Of a stretch of DNA of 64,000 nucleotides, positions 18,841 to 28,534 are shown one piece after another (the first letter of the stretch is position 1; the number at the start of each line of letters is the position of its first letter). The position numbers were made by a program, and so were the translations under genes. The notes under the pieces were generated by a model, which did no database searches, was not told the DNA's origin, and saw only the letters and a program-made list of their open reading frames with translations. Source of the stretch: an uncultured Pelagibacteraceae bacterium (GTDB lineage: Bacteria; Pseudomonadota; Alphaproteobacteria; Pelagibacterales; Pelagibacteraceae); contig CACJFS010000006.1 of NCBI GenBank assembly GCA_902592715.1, forward strand, positions 1 to 64,000, given 5' to 3'.

Positions 18841-21354
18841 TTGGTAAAAAAAATCATACCAAAGCTAGAAATGACAAAAAATAAAATCACAGCAGTTCTT
18901 GGACCCACAAATACAGGAAAAACCTTCTTGGCAATAGAGACTATGCTTTCTTTTGATTCGGGCATGATTGGCTTCCCTTTAAGACTTTTAGCAAGAGAAG
19001 TTTATGACAAAATAATAAAAAAAGTAGATCCATCAAAAGTTGCTTTGATTACAGGTGAAGAAAAAATTATACCAATAAACGCAAAATATTTTCTTTGTAC
19101 TGTTGAGTCTATGCCATTGGATAAAAGTTTAGAATTTGTAGGTATTGATGAAATACAAATGTGTAATGACCATGAGAGAGGTCATATTTTTACAGATAGA
19201 TTGTTACATATGAGAGGTGAAAAACTCACTATGCTCATGGGTTCAAATTCTGTAAAAAAAATTATCCAAAAACTTGATGAAGATATTGAATTTAAAAACA
19301 GAGAAAGGCTCTCTAAATTATCTTTTGGTGGTCACAAAAAAATTTCAAGAATAGAGAGAAAAAGCGCTGTAATTGCTTTTTCTACTGAAGAAGTATACGC
19401 GATTGCAGAATTGATAAGACGTCAAAAAGGTGGGGCTGCTATTGTTATGGGCTCACTTAGCCCCAAAACAAGAAACTCTCAAGTAAGTTTATATCAATCT
19501 GGAGATGTTGATTATCTAGTTGCAACTGATGCAATTGGAATGGGAATAAATATGGATCTAGATAATGTTTATTTTTCAAATTTGAAAAAATTCGATGGAA
19601 AAAAACTTAGAAATTTAAATATTTCAGAAATTGGACAAATTGCAGGAAGAGCGGGAAGATATTTAAACGATGGTATATTTGGTACAACAGGTGAATGTAA
19701 AGAAATAGGACCTGAAGAAATTGAGGCATTAGAAACACACAATTTTCCAGATATACAAATGATCTTTTGGAGAAATTCAAAATTAAATTTTGCTAATAAA
19801 GTTTTTTTATTAAAATCTTTAGAAGAAAAACCTCAGAAAGACTGGCTTAGAAGAATAAGTGAATGCCAAGATGAAAAAGTGTTGAAATATTTTCTGAAAG
19901 AGGCTCCAAATATAAAAATTGAGGATAATACTGAAATTTTACAAATACTCTGGGAATGTTGCCAAATACCTGATTTTGTAAAAAAAACTTATGGTCATCA
20001 CTTTGAAGTTGTAAGTAAAATTTTTAGTTTCTTAACAAGTAGAGATAAAAAAGTTCCAAATCACTATATGAAGGAACAGCTATCCTTACTTGATAAATTG
20101 GATGGAAATGTCGACTCTTTATCAAACAGAATTGCTAACGTTAGAACATGGGCTTATGTATCAAATAAAGCAAATTGGGTTGAAAATCAGGACTACTGGA
20201 TAGAAAGAGCTAAAAACCTTGAAGATAAACTCTCAGATAGACTTCACGAAGAATTAACAAAAACTTTTATTGATAAAAGAGCAAGTGTTTTAGCTAGAGG
20301 TTTAAAACAAGATATATTGTTTGAAACAGAGATTATTAATAATGAAGAGGTAATGATTAATGAACAGTACATTGGTCGTTTAAAAGGTTTAAGATTAGAA
20401 TTAGATCTAAAGGTTGATACATTAGATTCTGACGTAAAATCCTTAAAAAAAGCTGCAAGACAAAACGTTGTTCCCGAAATTATAAAAAGAATAACACAAA
20501 TTATTGATACTGGTTTAATTGAACTAAAAGATGATTTTAAAATTTATTGGAACAGCAACCAAATAGCAAAATTAATTCCAGGTTCAGACTATTTAAATCC
20601 GCAAATACAGTTGACTATTGATGAAATGATTGAGAATAGTGAAAAATCAAGACTTAATAATTATTTACAGAACTGGCTAAATAATAAAATTGATTCAGAG
20701 TTAAAAAGTCTAATAGATTTAAAAAATGTTAAAGATAATAATTCAGAACTAAGAGCTCTAGCATATCATCTTTACGAAAATAATGGAGTTGTAAAAAGAG
20801 ATGAAGTTTTAAATTATCTAAATAAACTTAATCAAGATGAAAGAAAAAAATTGAGAAACTTAGGTGTTAAGTTTGGAAGGTATCATATTTTTTTATTTAA
20901 ATTATTTAAACCAAGTTCTGTATCATTAAGAATTTTATTATGGAAAAACTTTAGTGAGAAAAATTTTGATTTCTCGCCGCCAACTTACGGATTGAACTTT
21001 TTAGAAGAAAAGAAAATATTAAATAAAAATCTAATGCTTTTATGTGGTTTTGAAAAATTTGAAAATTTGTATGTTAGAATAGATATTTTAGAAAGGTTAT
21101 TTTTAATGATTTTTAACACTAAATCAGAAGATAAAATTAAAGAGATCAAGTTAATTCCTGAAATGCTGAATTTGTTAGGTTGTAATAAAGAAAATTTTGT
21201 GAAATTAATAAAAAAAATGAATTACAAAACTTATGAGAAAGATAAAAATCTTCACTTTAAATATATTCCATTTAAAAAAGTAATTAAAAAAGATACAAAG
21301 AAAAATATTAATGACAATCCATTTAAAGTACTTTCACAACTTAACTTAAAATAA
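18841..21354 (+). CDS. Suv3-like superfamily 2 RNA helicase
   Basis: ITAVLGPTNTGKTFLAIETML Walker A, GIDEIQM motif II, GRAGRY motif VI; resembles mitochondrial SUV3-type helicases. Listed start is TTG; ATG at 18871 is an alternative. Confidence 0.87.
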   Translation: MVKKIIPKLEMTKNKITAVLGPTNTGKTFLAIETMLSFDSGMIGFPLRLLAREVYDKIIKKVDPSKVALITGEEKIIPINAKYFLCTVESMPLDKSLEFVGIDEIQMCNDHERGHIFTDRLLHMRGEKLTMLMGSNSVKKIIQKLDEDIEFKNRERLSKLSFGGHKKISRIERKSAVIAFSTEEVYAIAELIRRQKGGAAIVMGSLSPKTRNSQVSLYQSGDVDYLVATDAIGMGINMDLDNVYFSNLKKFDGKKLRNLNISEIGQIAGRAGRYLNDGIFGTTGECKEIGPEEIEALETHNFPDIQMIFWRNSKLNFANKVFLLKSLEEKPQKDWLRRISECQDEKVLKYFLKEAPNIKIEDNTEILQILWECCQIPDFVKKTYGHHFEVVSKIFSFLTSRDKKVPNHYMKEQLSLLDKLDGNVDSLSNRIANVRTWAYVSNKANWVENQDYWIERAKNLEDKLSDRLHEELTKTFIDKRASVLARGLKQDILFETEIINNEEVMINEQYIGRLKGLRLELDLKVDTLDSDVKSLKKAARQNVVPEIIKRITQIIDTGLIELKDDFKIYWNSNQIAKLIPGSDYLNPQIQLTIDEMIENSEKSRLNNYLQNWLNNKIDSELKSLIDLKNVKDNNSELRALAYHLYENNGVVKRDEVLNYLNKLNQDERKKLRNLGVKFGRYHIFLFKLFKPSSVSLRILLWKNFSEKNFDFSPPTYGLNFLEEKKILNKNLMLLCGFEKFENLYVRIDILERLFLMIFNTKSEDKIKEIKLIPEMLNLLGCNKENFVKLIKKMNYKTYEKDKNLHFKYIPFKKVIKKDTKKNINDNPFKVLSQLNLK

Positions 21355-21779
21355 TGTTTAATATTTTTAAAAAAGAAGAAACAGAAAAAGAAAATAATCA
21401 TCCATCGATAACGGCAGTGGCTTGTTTGCTAATTCATTCAGCAAGAATTGATGAAAATTATACAGATAAAGAAAAAAAAATTGTTAAAGATGCAATTATT
21501 GAAATGGGAGCTGAAACTAAAAATATTGATAAAATAATACAAGATGCTGAAGAAAAAGAAAAAGACGCAAATCAAATTCTTGATTTTACAAGAGAAATTA
21601 AAAATATTAATGAAGAGGACAAAAAAATTATTATAGAAGCATTGTGGGATATTATATATTCGGATGAAGATGCTGATATGTATGAAACAAACCTAATGAG
21701 AAGACTATCTGGATTACTTTATTTAGACTCAAAAGTTGTAGGTGATATTAAAGAGAAAGTTCGCCAAAAAAAAACATGA
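21354..21779 (+). CDS. TerB-family protein
   Basis: [31 protein letters not shown] ... [27 protein letters not shown], TerB-like helical acidic pattern. Confidence 0.8.
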   Translation: MFNIFKKEETEKENNHPSITAVACLLIHSARIDENYTDKEKKIVKDAIIEMGAETKNIDKIIQDAEEKEKDANQILDFTREIKNINEEDKKIIIEALWDIIYSDEDADMYETNLMRRLSGLLYLDSKVVGDIKEKVRQKKT

Positions 21780-22105
21780 CATATTTAGTAAATGATAAAT
21801 GCATTAAATGTAAATTGATGGATTGTGTTGAGGTATGTCCAGTGGATTGCTTTTACGAAGGTAAGAATATGCTTGTAATTAAACCTGATGAGTGTATAGA
21901 TTGTGGCGTTTGTGAGCCAGAATGTCCAGTAGACGCGATAATATCGGATAATGATGATATCAGTAAAAAATGGTTAGAAGTAAATAAAAAATATGCAGAC
22001 TTATGGCCGAACATTAGTGAAAAAAAAGATCCACCAGTGGATCATGAACAATTTAAAGACGTAAAAGATAAGTATGAAAAATATTTTAAAGAAAATCTTG
22101 AATAA
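21776..22105 (+). CDS. fdxA: 7Fe-type ferredoxin
   Basis: [29 protein letters not shown] and [16 protein letters not shown]. Confidence 0.95.
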   Translation: MTYLVNDKCIKCKLMDCVEVCPVDCFYEGKNMLVIKPDECIDCGVCEPECPVDAIISDNDDISKKWLEVNKKYADLWPNISEKKDPPVDHEQFKDVKDKYEKYFKENLE

Positions 22106-22901
22106 CAAAAAGACTAAAAAAGTAGTTAAGAAAAAATCTAAAATAGCAAAAAAAATTGATAAGCAAAAAAAAATTTCTAAAGTAATTAAAGCCAAAAAAA
22201 TAACAAAAGAAATAAATAAAAAAAAAATAATAAAAGATAATAAAAAAAAAGATAAAATTGAAATAAAGGGCGATCCATTAAGAATACCTAAGAATAACGA
22301 GCAAAAACCTGAAATTAAAAAAGTAAAAAAGCAAGATACAGAAAAAAGATTGTTTAAAGTCAAAGAGTACGTTGTTTATCCAAAACATGGGGTGGGACAA
22401 ATTATAGAAACTAAAAAAATTAATATAGGTGGGATTGATGTTGAAACATATATTCTTAAATTTGAAAAAGATAAGGCAAATGGAATGGTGCCTGTAAATA
22501 AACAATCTCATTTAAGACCATTGGCAACAATAAATCAGATAAATAAATGTGTAAGTATTTTAAAAAGTAAGCCGAAAATTAAACGATCTATGTGGAGTAG
22601 AAGAGCCCAAGAGTATGAGGCTAAAATATCTTCGGGTAAAATTTATGATTTAGCAGAAGTTGTTAGAGATCTAAATAAAGGAGATGATATTATGATCGAT
22701 CAATCTTACAGTGAAAGGCAATTATTTGAAAAGGCTTATGAAAGACTGCTTACTGAGTTTCATATAGTGATGGGGTCAAGTTTAGAAGATGCACAAAAAA
22801 AGCTTGATAAAGCTTTAAAGAGAAATTTAGAAAAACAGGCACAGAAAGTTGAGGAAAAACCAGTAGCTGAAGAGCCAGTTAATCAAGAACTAACAGAATA
22901 A
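22074..22901 (+). CDS. CarD-family transcription regulator with long Lys-rich N-terminal extension
   Basis: CarD domain ([37 protein letters not shown]) preceded by ~90 Lys-rich residues; start overlaps fdxA, so the exact N-terminus is uncertain. Confidence 0.85.
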   Translation: MKNILKKILNNKKTKKVVKKKSKIAKKIDKQKKISKVIKAKKITKEINKKKIIKDNKKKDKIEIKGDPLRIPKNNEQKPEIKKVKKQDTEKRLFKVKEYVVYPKHGVGQIIETKKINIGGIDVETYILKFEKDKANGMVPVNKQSHLRPLATINQINKCVSILKSKPKIKRSMWSRRAQEYEAKISSGKIYDLAEVVRDLNKGDDIMIDQSYSERQLFEKAYERLLTEFHIVMGSSLEDAQKKLDKALKRNLEKQAQKVEEKPVAEEPVNQELTE

Positions 22902-22906
22902 AAAAA

Positions 22907-22939
22907 AACGCTCCCCACGCAAGCGCTATGAGAAGCGTT
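22907..22939 (-). terminator. Intrinsic terminator of the 27-aa basic peptide gene
   Basis: Minus strand AACGCT...AGCGTT stem followed by a run of T (plus-strand A run 22900-22908). Confidence 0.7.
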
Positions 22940-22961
22940 ATCAGTTAAAAAGAATACTAAA

Positions 22962-23045
22962 CTATCTTCTTTTTTTCTTCTTAGCTTTTTTCTTAGCTTT
23001 TTTCTTAGTTTTCTTTTTAGCAGCTTTCTTTTTTCTTTTAGCCAT
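22962..23045 (-). CDS. 27-aa Lys/Arg/Ala micropeptide MAKRKKKAAKKKTKKKAKKKAKKKKRR
   Basis: Not in the ORF track (too short). Minus-strand GGGAG SD 6 nt before ATG; promoter-like TTGACA-17-TAAAAA, 5' hairpin, and terminator all in place. Confidence 0.75.
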   Translation of the reverse strand: MAKRKKKAAKKKTKKKAKKKAKKKKRR

Positions 23046-23066
23046 CTTTAGCTCCCTTTTTTTATA

Positions 23067-23087
23067 AACGAATCTTTATGATTCGTT
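23067..23087 (-). promoter_or_regulatory. 5'-UTR hairpin of the basic micropeptide gene
   Basis: aacgaatc-tttat-gattcgtt, 8-bp perfect inverted repeat just downstream of the predicted TSS. Confidence 0.65.
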
Positions 23088-23096
23088 AATACCTAA

Positions 23097-23125
23097 TTTT
23101 TATTTTTTTTGAATAGTTATGTCAA
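23097..23125 (-). promoter_or_regulatory. Sigma70-like promoter for the micropeptide gene
   Basis: Minus strand TTGACA (23125-23120), 17-nt spacer, TAAAAA (23102-23097). Confidence 0.5.
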
Positions 23126-23233
23126 ACATATAATTTTTGAAAATAATTTAAAAAAAATTATTTTTTAAATTTTTTTTATTAACATAAAAAAAGTTAAATA
23201 AATCGCTATTAATAAAGTGTTTTCAAAAATATT

Positions 23234-24934
23234 TTAATAAAGTTTTTCAAATTCATTTTGATATTTCTGAATAATTTTATATCTTTTAAGTTTTAAAGTT
23301 GGGGTTAACATTCCATTTTCAATTGAAAATTTTTCATTAATAATAAAAAATTTTTTTATATTTTCTATTTTAGAAAGATTTTTATTTATTTTTTCAACCT
23401 CTTTTTGTATTTGTTCATTAGTTATTTTAGTATTTTCTTCAGATATAACTAATAGAGCAACCAAATACGGTTTGTTATCTCCATAAACAACTGATTGATC
23501 AATGAATGTGGAATTTAATAATTCATTTTCAATTTTAACTGGAGAAATGTTATCCCCACCTGGTGTAATTAAAATATCTTTTTTTCTATCAGTTATTTTT
23601 AAATATCCGTTTTCAAAAATTCCTATATCTCCTGTATATAACCATCCATCTTTTAAAACTTTATTTGTTTCTTCCTCATTCTTCCAATAACCTAACATCA
23701 CATTTTCACCTTTTACTAATATTTCTCCATCTTGAGCTATTTTTACCTCGTTACCTTTGAATGGTGGTCCTACAGTCTCTACTCTAATGTCGTCTATGGG
23801 GTTACAACTTACAACTGGAGAGGTTTCAGTTAACCCATAACCTTGTAAGGTAGGAAGACCTATAGCATTCAAAAAAATACCAACTTCTTTATCAAGGGCT
23901 CCTCCACCCGAAACAAAAGTTTTAAGCTTTCCTCCAAATTGACTTTTGATTTTTTTTCTTACAATTTTTTCTAAAATATTATCTATTAATTTTTCTAAAA
24001 TTGTTAAAGATTGTTTATTAATCTTTTTAGTACCTAGCTCTAACATTTTTAATATTAATTTTTTTTTTAAACCGGTTGATTTATTAAAACTTGAATTAAT
24101 CTTTTGAAATAAATTTTGATAAAACCTTGGCACTGCAGTCATTAATTGTGGTCTACAATCATTCATATTTTTAATTAATTTCTCTATACTTTCTGCATAA
24201 AATATTTTTGCTCCAACACTAATTTGAACAAATTGAACAGTATGTTCATAAGAATGTGAAAGAGGTAACCAGGTTAAAAATCTAGTCTGATCTTCTATTA
24301 AAGGTTTCAATATATCAAGTGCTCCATCACAATTATTTAAAATACCACCATGACTTAATATAACTCCTTTTGGGTTACCTTGTGTTCCTGAAGTATAAAT
24401 AATACAAGCTGGATCATTTCTTTTAATTGTTAAAACTGGGACAATTAAATCTTGATAGTCTAAATTAGAAAATAATTTATTAACATTAATATAAGTGTCA
24501 GTATCTATATCTAATTTTTCAAAAGAAAATATTTTAACTACGAAACTTTTTTTTTTTATGATTTCTTTAACTTTATTAAATTGTTCTTGATTAGAAACAA
24601 ATATTAATTTCGGATTACAATTATCGATTATATATTCATAATCCTTTTCAGCATAAGTTGTATAAGCTGGAACAGTTATCGCTTCAGATAACATTACCGA
24701 AAGATCAGTTATAAACCACTCAGGTCTATTCTCAGATATTAATAAACATCTGTCACCTTTATTTGTATATTTTTTTATTTCTGAAGAGAGTTTTTTAATT
24801 GAATGAAATGTTTTTTCCCATGTAAAATTATTATTAGTATCTTTTAAGGATGTTAAAAGAATATTATTTTTTTTTTGTTTTTTATAACTAATAAAAAATA
24901 GTTCGACTAAATTATTAATATTTTGTGTACTCAT
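23234..24934 (-). CDS. Long-chain acyl-CoA synthetase (AMP-forming)
   Basis: IIYTSGTQGNPKGVILSHGG, LQGYGLTETSPVVS, YTGDIG, DRKKDILITPGGDNISP. Confidence 0.92.
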   Translation of the reverse strand: MSTQNINNLVELFFISYKKQKKNNILLTSLKDTNNNFTWEKTFHSIKKLSSEIKKYTNKGDRCLLISENRPEWFITDLSVMLSEAITVPAYTTYAEKDYEYIIDNCNPKLIFVSNQEQFNKVKEIIKKKSFVVKIFSFEKLDIDTDTYINVNKLFSNLDYQDLIVPVLTIKRNDPACIIYTSGTQGNPKGVILSHGGILNNCDGALDILKPLIEDQTRFLTWLPLSHSYEHTVQFVQISVGAKIFYAESIEKLIKNMNDCRPQLMTAVPRFYQNLFQKINSSFNKSTGLKKKLILKMLELGTKKINKQSLTILEKLIDNILEKIVRKKIKSQFGGKLKTFVSGGGALDKEVGIFLNAIGLPTLQGYGLTETSPVVSCNPIDDIRVETVGPPFKGNEVKIAQDGEILVKGENVMLGYWKNEEETNKVLKDGWLYTGDIGIFENGYLKITDRKKDILITPGGDNISPVKIENELLNSTFIDQSVVYGDNKPYLVALLVISEENTKITNEQIQKEVEKINKNLSKIENIKKFFIINEKFSIENGMLTPTLKLKRYKIIQKYQNEFEKLY

Positions 24935-24941
24935 AAATTTT

Positions 24942-25028
24942 TGGTGGGCAAAGAGAGAATCGAACTCTCACAGTATTGCTACTATTGGATTTTGAGTCCA
25001 ACGCGTCTACCAGTTCCGCCATTCGCCC
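24942..25028 (-). tRNA. tRNA-Leu (CAA)
   Basis: Reverse complement GGGCGAATGGCGGAACTGGTAGACGCGTTGGACTCAAAATCCAATAG...GAGAGTTCGATTCTCTCTTTGCCCACCA; long variable arm, anticodon CAA, encoded CCA. Confidence 0.95.
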
Positions 25029-25034
25029 AAAGCT

Positions 25035-25694
25035 TTGCAAATTTTAACTAATAGTATTAAATCATTTAATATATTAAAAGAAAATATGTTTAAAGAACTG
25101 TTCAATAAAACTATTAAACTTGCAGGTCACAAAAGATCTAAATCTATATTAGGTATTATATCTTTTATAGAAAGTTTTATATTTCCAATACCTCCAGATG
25201 TTTTAATAATTCCTATGACTATAGCTCGAAAGCATGAGTGGTTTCGAATTGCTTTAATTGCAACTTTAGGATCTGTTTTAGGAGCCTGTCTTGGTTACTT
25301 TATTGGATATGTTTTTTTTAATGAAATTGGCCTTAAAATTTTTGAAATTTATGGTGTAGATGATTCATCATTTTTAAAAGATAAAGTATCTTCAGAGGGA
25401 GGGGTCATAGCATGGATTACTCTTTTGGCAATTGCTGGTTTTTCGCCAGTACCATTTAAATTACTTACAATTACAAGTGGTTTTATAAATTTTAATATAT
25501 TGTATTTTGTTATAATTTCTATTTTGACCAGAGGTTCACGTTTTTTTTTAATAGCATTCTTAATTGGAAACTTTGGAACAACAATGAAAAAAATTATTGA
25601 AAAAAAAATTCTTAAGTTTTCAATTTTTTTATCAATTATTTTAATTATTTTTGCTTATTTTGTTTATAAATTTTTAAATAATTTTATAAATTAA
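25035..25694 (+). CDS. YqaA/DedA-like membrane protein
   Basis: SFIESFIFPIPPDVLIIPMTIAR and GSVLGACLGYFIGY motifs; real start probably ATG at 25086. Confidence 0.85.
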   Translation: MQILTNSIKSFNILKENMFKELFNKTIKLAGHKRSKSILGIISFIESFIFPIPPDVLIIPMTIARKHEWFRIALIATLGSVLGACLGYFIGYVFFNEIGLKIFEIYGVDDSSFLKDKVSSEGGVIAWITLLAIAGFSPVPFKLLTITSGFINFNILYFVIISILTRGSRFFLIAFLIGNFGTTMKKIIEKKILKFSIFLSIILIIFAYFVYKFLNNFIN

Positions 25695-25696
25695 AT

Positions 25697-26176
25697 ATGA
25701 TCCGGCTGCCAAATAGAAAAAATTTCTATTTAATTATTTTAATTATTTCTATGATTTCGATTATTTCGGCTTTGTATATTGAATATATACTTCAGTATGA
25801 ACCGTGTAAGTTATGCATTTATCAAAGATTACCCTACATGGCAGCAATATTTATAAGTTTTATTGGATTTAATTATTTTTCCAATGACAAAATTTTAATC
25901 ATTTTAATAATGATATTTGTATTGAGTGCAATAATTTCTGGATATCATTTTGGAATTGAGAATAATTTATTTGATGAACTTTCTGCTTGTGTAAATGACT
26001 CATTAGATATTTCAAATAAGTCAAAATTATTAGAGTCTCTTAATCAAAGTATGCCAGTTAACTGCAAAGATGCTACTTTTAAAATTCTTGGAGTTTCGCT
26101 AGCGGCAATAAATACAATTTTATCAGTTTTAATTGTAATTTTTTCTATTAGAACATTGACTTATGAAAAAAACTAA
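25697..26176 (+). CDS. Disulfide bond formation protein DsbB family
   Basis: 4 TM segments, EPCKLCIYQRLPYM (CxxC) motif. Confidence 0.85.
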   Translation: MIRLPNRKNFYLIILIISMISIISALYIEYILQYEPCKLCIYQRLPYMAAIFISFIGFNYFSNDKILIILIMIFVLSAIISGYHFGIENNLFDELSACVNDSLDISNKSKLLESLNQSMPVNCKDATFKILGVSLAAINTILSVLIVIFSIRTLTYEKN

Positions 26177-26696
26177 TAAAAGAAAATTAGAAGAGTTTAT
26201 AAGAGTAGATCATGCTGGAGAAAGAGGCGCAATCAAAATTTATGAAGGTCAACTGCTTGCTTTAAATACCTTGATAAAAAATGACGATTTAAAAGAAAAA
26301 ATCAGTGAAATGAAAAAACATGAGGAGGAACACTCAAATTTTTTTGAAGATGAAATAGAAAAAAGAAATATAAAACCAACTAAATTACTACCACTATGGG
26401 ATTTGCTTGGGTTAAGTCTTGGATTTGGTTCAACAATACTTGGAAAAAAAGCTGCAATGTTATGTACAGCCTCTGTTGAAGAAGTAATTGATGAGCATTA
26501 TAAGAGCCAAATTGATCAAATAGAGATGGATGAAAAGGCTTTAAAAGAAAAGATTATAAAATTTAGACAAGATGAATTGGACCATAAAGATATAGCCTAC
26601 GGGGAAGGGGCTACAAAAAAAGGTCTTTATTCGATTATGGATAAGGTAATTAAAACTGGTTCTAAGGTTGCTATAAAAATTTCTGAAAAAATTTAG
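26163..26696 (+). CDS. coq7: Demethoxyubiquinone hydroxylase (COQ7)
   Basis: IRVDHAGERGAIKIYEGQ ... HEEEHSNFF ... EEVIDEHY ... DELDHKD di-iron motifs. Confidence 0.95.
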   Translation: MKKTNKRKLEEFIRVDHAGERGAIKIYEGQLLALNTLIKNDDLKEKISEMKKHEEEHSNFFEDEIEKRNIKPTKLLPLWDLLGLSLGFGSTILGKKAAMLCTASVEEVIDEHYKSQIDQIEMDEKALKEKIIKFRQDELDHKDIAYGEGATKKGLYSIMDKVIKTGSKVAIKISEKI

Positions 26697-27281
26697 TTAC
26701 GGTTCAAGTTCAACATCCCAATACAAATAGTCCATCCAACTTTTATGTAAAAAGTTTGGTGGAAAATTCTTACCATTTTTATGAAGGTCCTCTGTGGTAG
26801 GTTGAAAAGGCCATTGGTTTAATGTCATACCTGAATTCTTTATGAGTCTTCCTCCTTTTTTAACATTACAGGACGAACAAGCTGTCACAACATTATCCCA
26901 ATTAGTTTTTCCACCTTTGGATCTTGGGAGTAAGTGATCAAACGTTAATTCATTTTTGCTACCACAATATTGGCAGCTAAATTTATCTCTTAAAAATACA
27001 TTAAATCGAGTGAAGTTGGGATTAGATTGTGGTCTTATATATGATTTGAGAGCAATTACACTTGGAAGTTTCATGCTAAAAGAAGGGCTTCTGATTTGTC
27101 TATCATAATAACTTACAATCGAAACTCTATCTAAGAAAACAGATTTAATTGAATCTTGCCAACTCCACAATGAAAGTGGATAATAACTTAAAGGTCTATA
27201 ATCTGCATTCAAAACTAATGCAGGACATTTTTCTAAAGAAATACTTTGATCAGACAACTCAATCATTCTTAAAACATACAT
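26697..27281 (-). CDS. HNH endonuclease family protein
   Basis: FSCQYCGSKNELTFDHLLPRSKGGKTNWDNVVTACSSCNVKKGGR. Confidence 0.9.
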   Translation of the reverse strand: MYVLRMIELSDQSISLEKCPALVLNADYRPLSYYPLSLWSWQDSIKSVFLDRVSIVSYYDRQIRSPSFSMKLPSVIALKSYIRPQSNPNFTRFNVFLRDKFSCQYCGSKNELTFDHLLPRSKGGKTNWDNVVTACSSCNVKKGGRLIKNSGMTLNQWPFQPTTEDLHKNGKNFPPNFLHKSWMDYLYWDVELEP

Positions 27282-27327
27282 TAAATATATTTTTTATCAA
27301 TACATCTAATATTATATTAAATATTTA

Positions 27328-27984
27328 TTAACTAATTAATTTTTTTTTAATAAAGTTTAATGCCGCACTTGATGCTTCGATAGGTATGTGGTGATCACAA
27401 TTTTTAATCATTAAAGTTTCAATATTAATTTTATTTCTAATAAAAAAATCCTCAGCTTCTAGTAAATTATTTGGCGGCACAATTGGATCATTTTCACCAT
27501 GTATCAATAAAATATCAGTTTTAGTTTTTATTCTTGTAGATAGATCTTTCATGTTTATAATTCTTCCAGAAAACCCCACAATACAACTAAATTCTTTTTC
27601 TGATGTCAGACCAATATTTAATGACATCATGCATCCTTGACTAAAACCAGAAATGCAAATTTGTGAATATTCTAAATTAAAATAATCACTTACCTCTAAA
27701 ATATAATTCTTAAGAACGTTTTCTGCCTTTTTCGACTCTTGAAGTGTATATTCGGGATCCTCATTATTTAAATCAAACCATTGAAACCCTGTTGGATTTA
27801 TACTGCATACTTCATGTGCATCAGGACATAAAAAAACTGTATTTTTCAAAAATCTTTTCCAATTTAAGGTAAGCATACTTATGTCTTTGCCATCACCTCC
27901 ATATCCATGGAGTAAAATTACTGCACTCTTAACTTCCTCGTTGTTTTCTGGTTTTATTATTGTTGTATTTAAAGAAAATTTCAT
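27328..27984 (-). CDS. Alpha/beta hydrolase (phospholipase/carboxylesterase family)
   Basis: AVILLHGYGGDGKD, ISGFSQGCMMSL, IHGENDPIVP, CDHHIP. Confidence 0.9.
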   Translation of the reverse strand: MKFSLNTTIIKPENNEEVKSAVILLHGYGGDGKDISMLTLNWKRFLKNTVFLCPDAHEVCSINPTGFQWFDLNNEDPEYTLQESKKAENVLKNYILEVSDYFNLEYSQICISGFSQGCMMSLNIGLTSEKEFSCIVGFSGRIINMKDLSTRIKTKTDILLIHGENDPIVPPNNLLEAEDFFIRNKINIETLMIKNCDHHIPIEASSAALNFIKKKLIS

Positions 27985-28511
27985 AGGTTTTTTGCTAACC
28001 AGTCAAGTAAAGATTGATCATTAAAATCAATGTAGCCAACAATTCTTCCAACTTCAAAACCGTTTCGGTCTATTAAAATTGTTGTGGGTAATCCTCTAAG
28101 TTTAAATAGCTGTGAAAACTCTGGTCCAGATCCTGTAAATACATCTAAATTCTTAATTTTGATTTCGTCAAAAAACTCTTTTGATTTTTTATAACTGTCA
28201 CCACCAATATTAATTGGGATTATATTAATATTTTTAAATTCACTTAAAGTTTTAATTTTATCTAAAGATGGCATTTCTTTTTTACAAGGAGCGCACCAAG
28301 TAGCCCAGAAATTTATTATTAATGGGTTTGATTTATAATTATTTAAACTTACTTTTTGACCGTCAGATTTAATAAATTCTATATTTTCAATTTTTTTTTT
28401 GTCTTTATATACTATAAGATTCTTAATTTCTGGACGTTCTATTGAATATGAGACGCTAGATGATATTAAGTAAAATATTATTATAAGATAATTTAAAAAA
28501 ATGAATTTCAT
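27981..28511 (-). CDS. TlpA-like thioredoxin-fold protein
   Basis: Signal peptide, NFWATWCAPCKKEMPSLDKI, GLPTTILID. Confidence 0.92.
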   Translation of the reverse strand: MKFIFLNYLIIIFYLISSSVSYSIERPEIKNLIVYKDKKKIENIEFIKSDGQKVSLNNYKSNPLIINFWATWCAPCKKEMPSLDKIKTLSEFKNINIIPINIGGDSYKKSKEFFDEIKIKNLDVFTGSGPEFSQLFKLRGLPTTILIDRNGFEVGRIVGYIDFNDQSLLDWLAKNL

Positions 28512-28534
28512 AAAATTTAAAATAATTAAATATC

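Noticed and set aside
22001-22511. Minus-strand ORFs 22001-22363 and 22278-22511 opposite fdxA/carD
   Set aside because: Phe/Ile-rich translations are the antisense of Lys-rich carD codons; composition artefact
23101-23233. Poly-A/T rich tracts near 23100-23230 as repeats
   Set aside because: Ordinary intergenic low complexity for this base composition
26697-27281. HNH endonuclease as part of a mobile or defence element
   Set aside because: Looks like the conserved stand-alone HNH protein of alphaproteobacteria, with housekeeping neighbours on both sides
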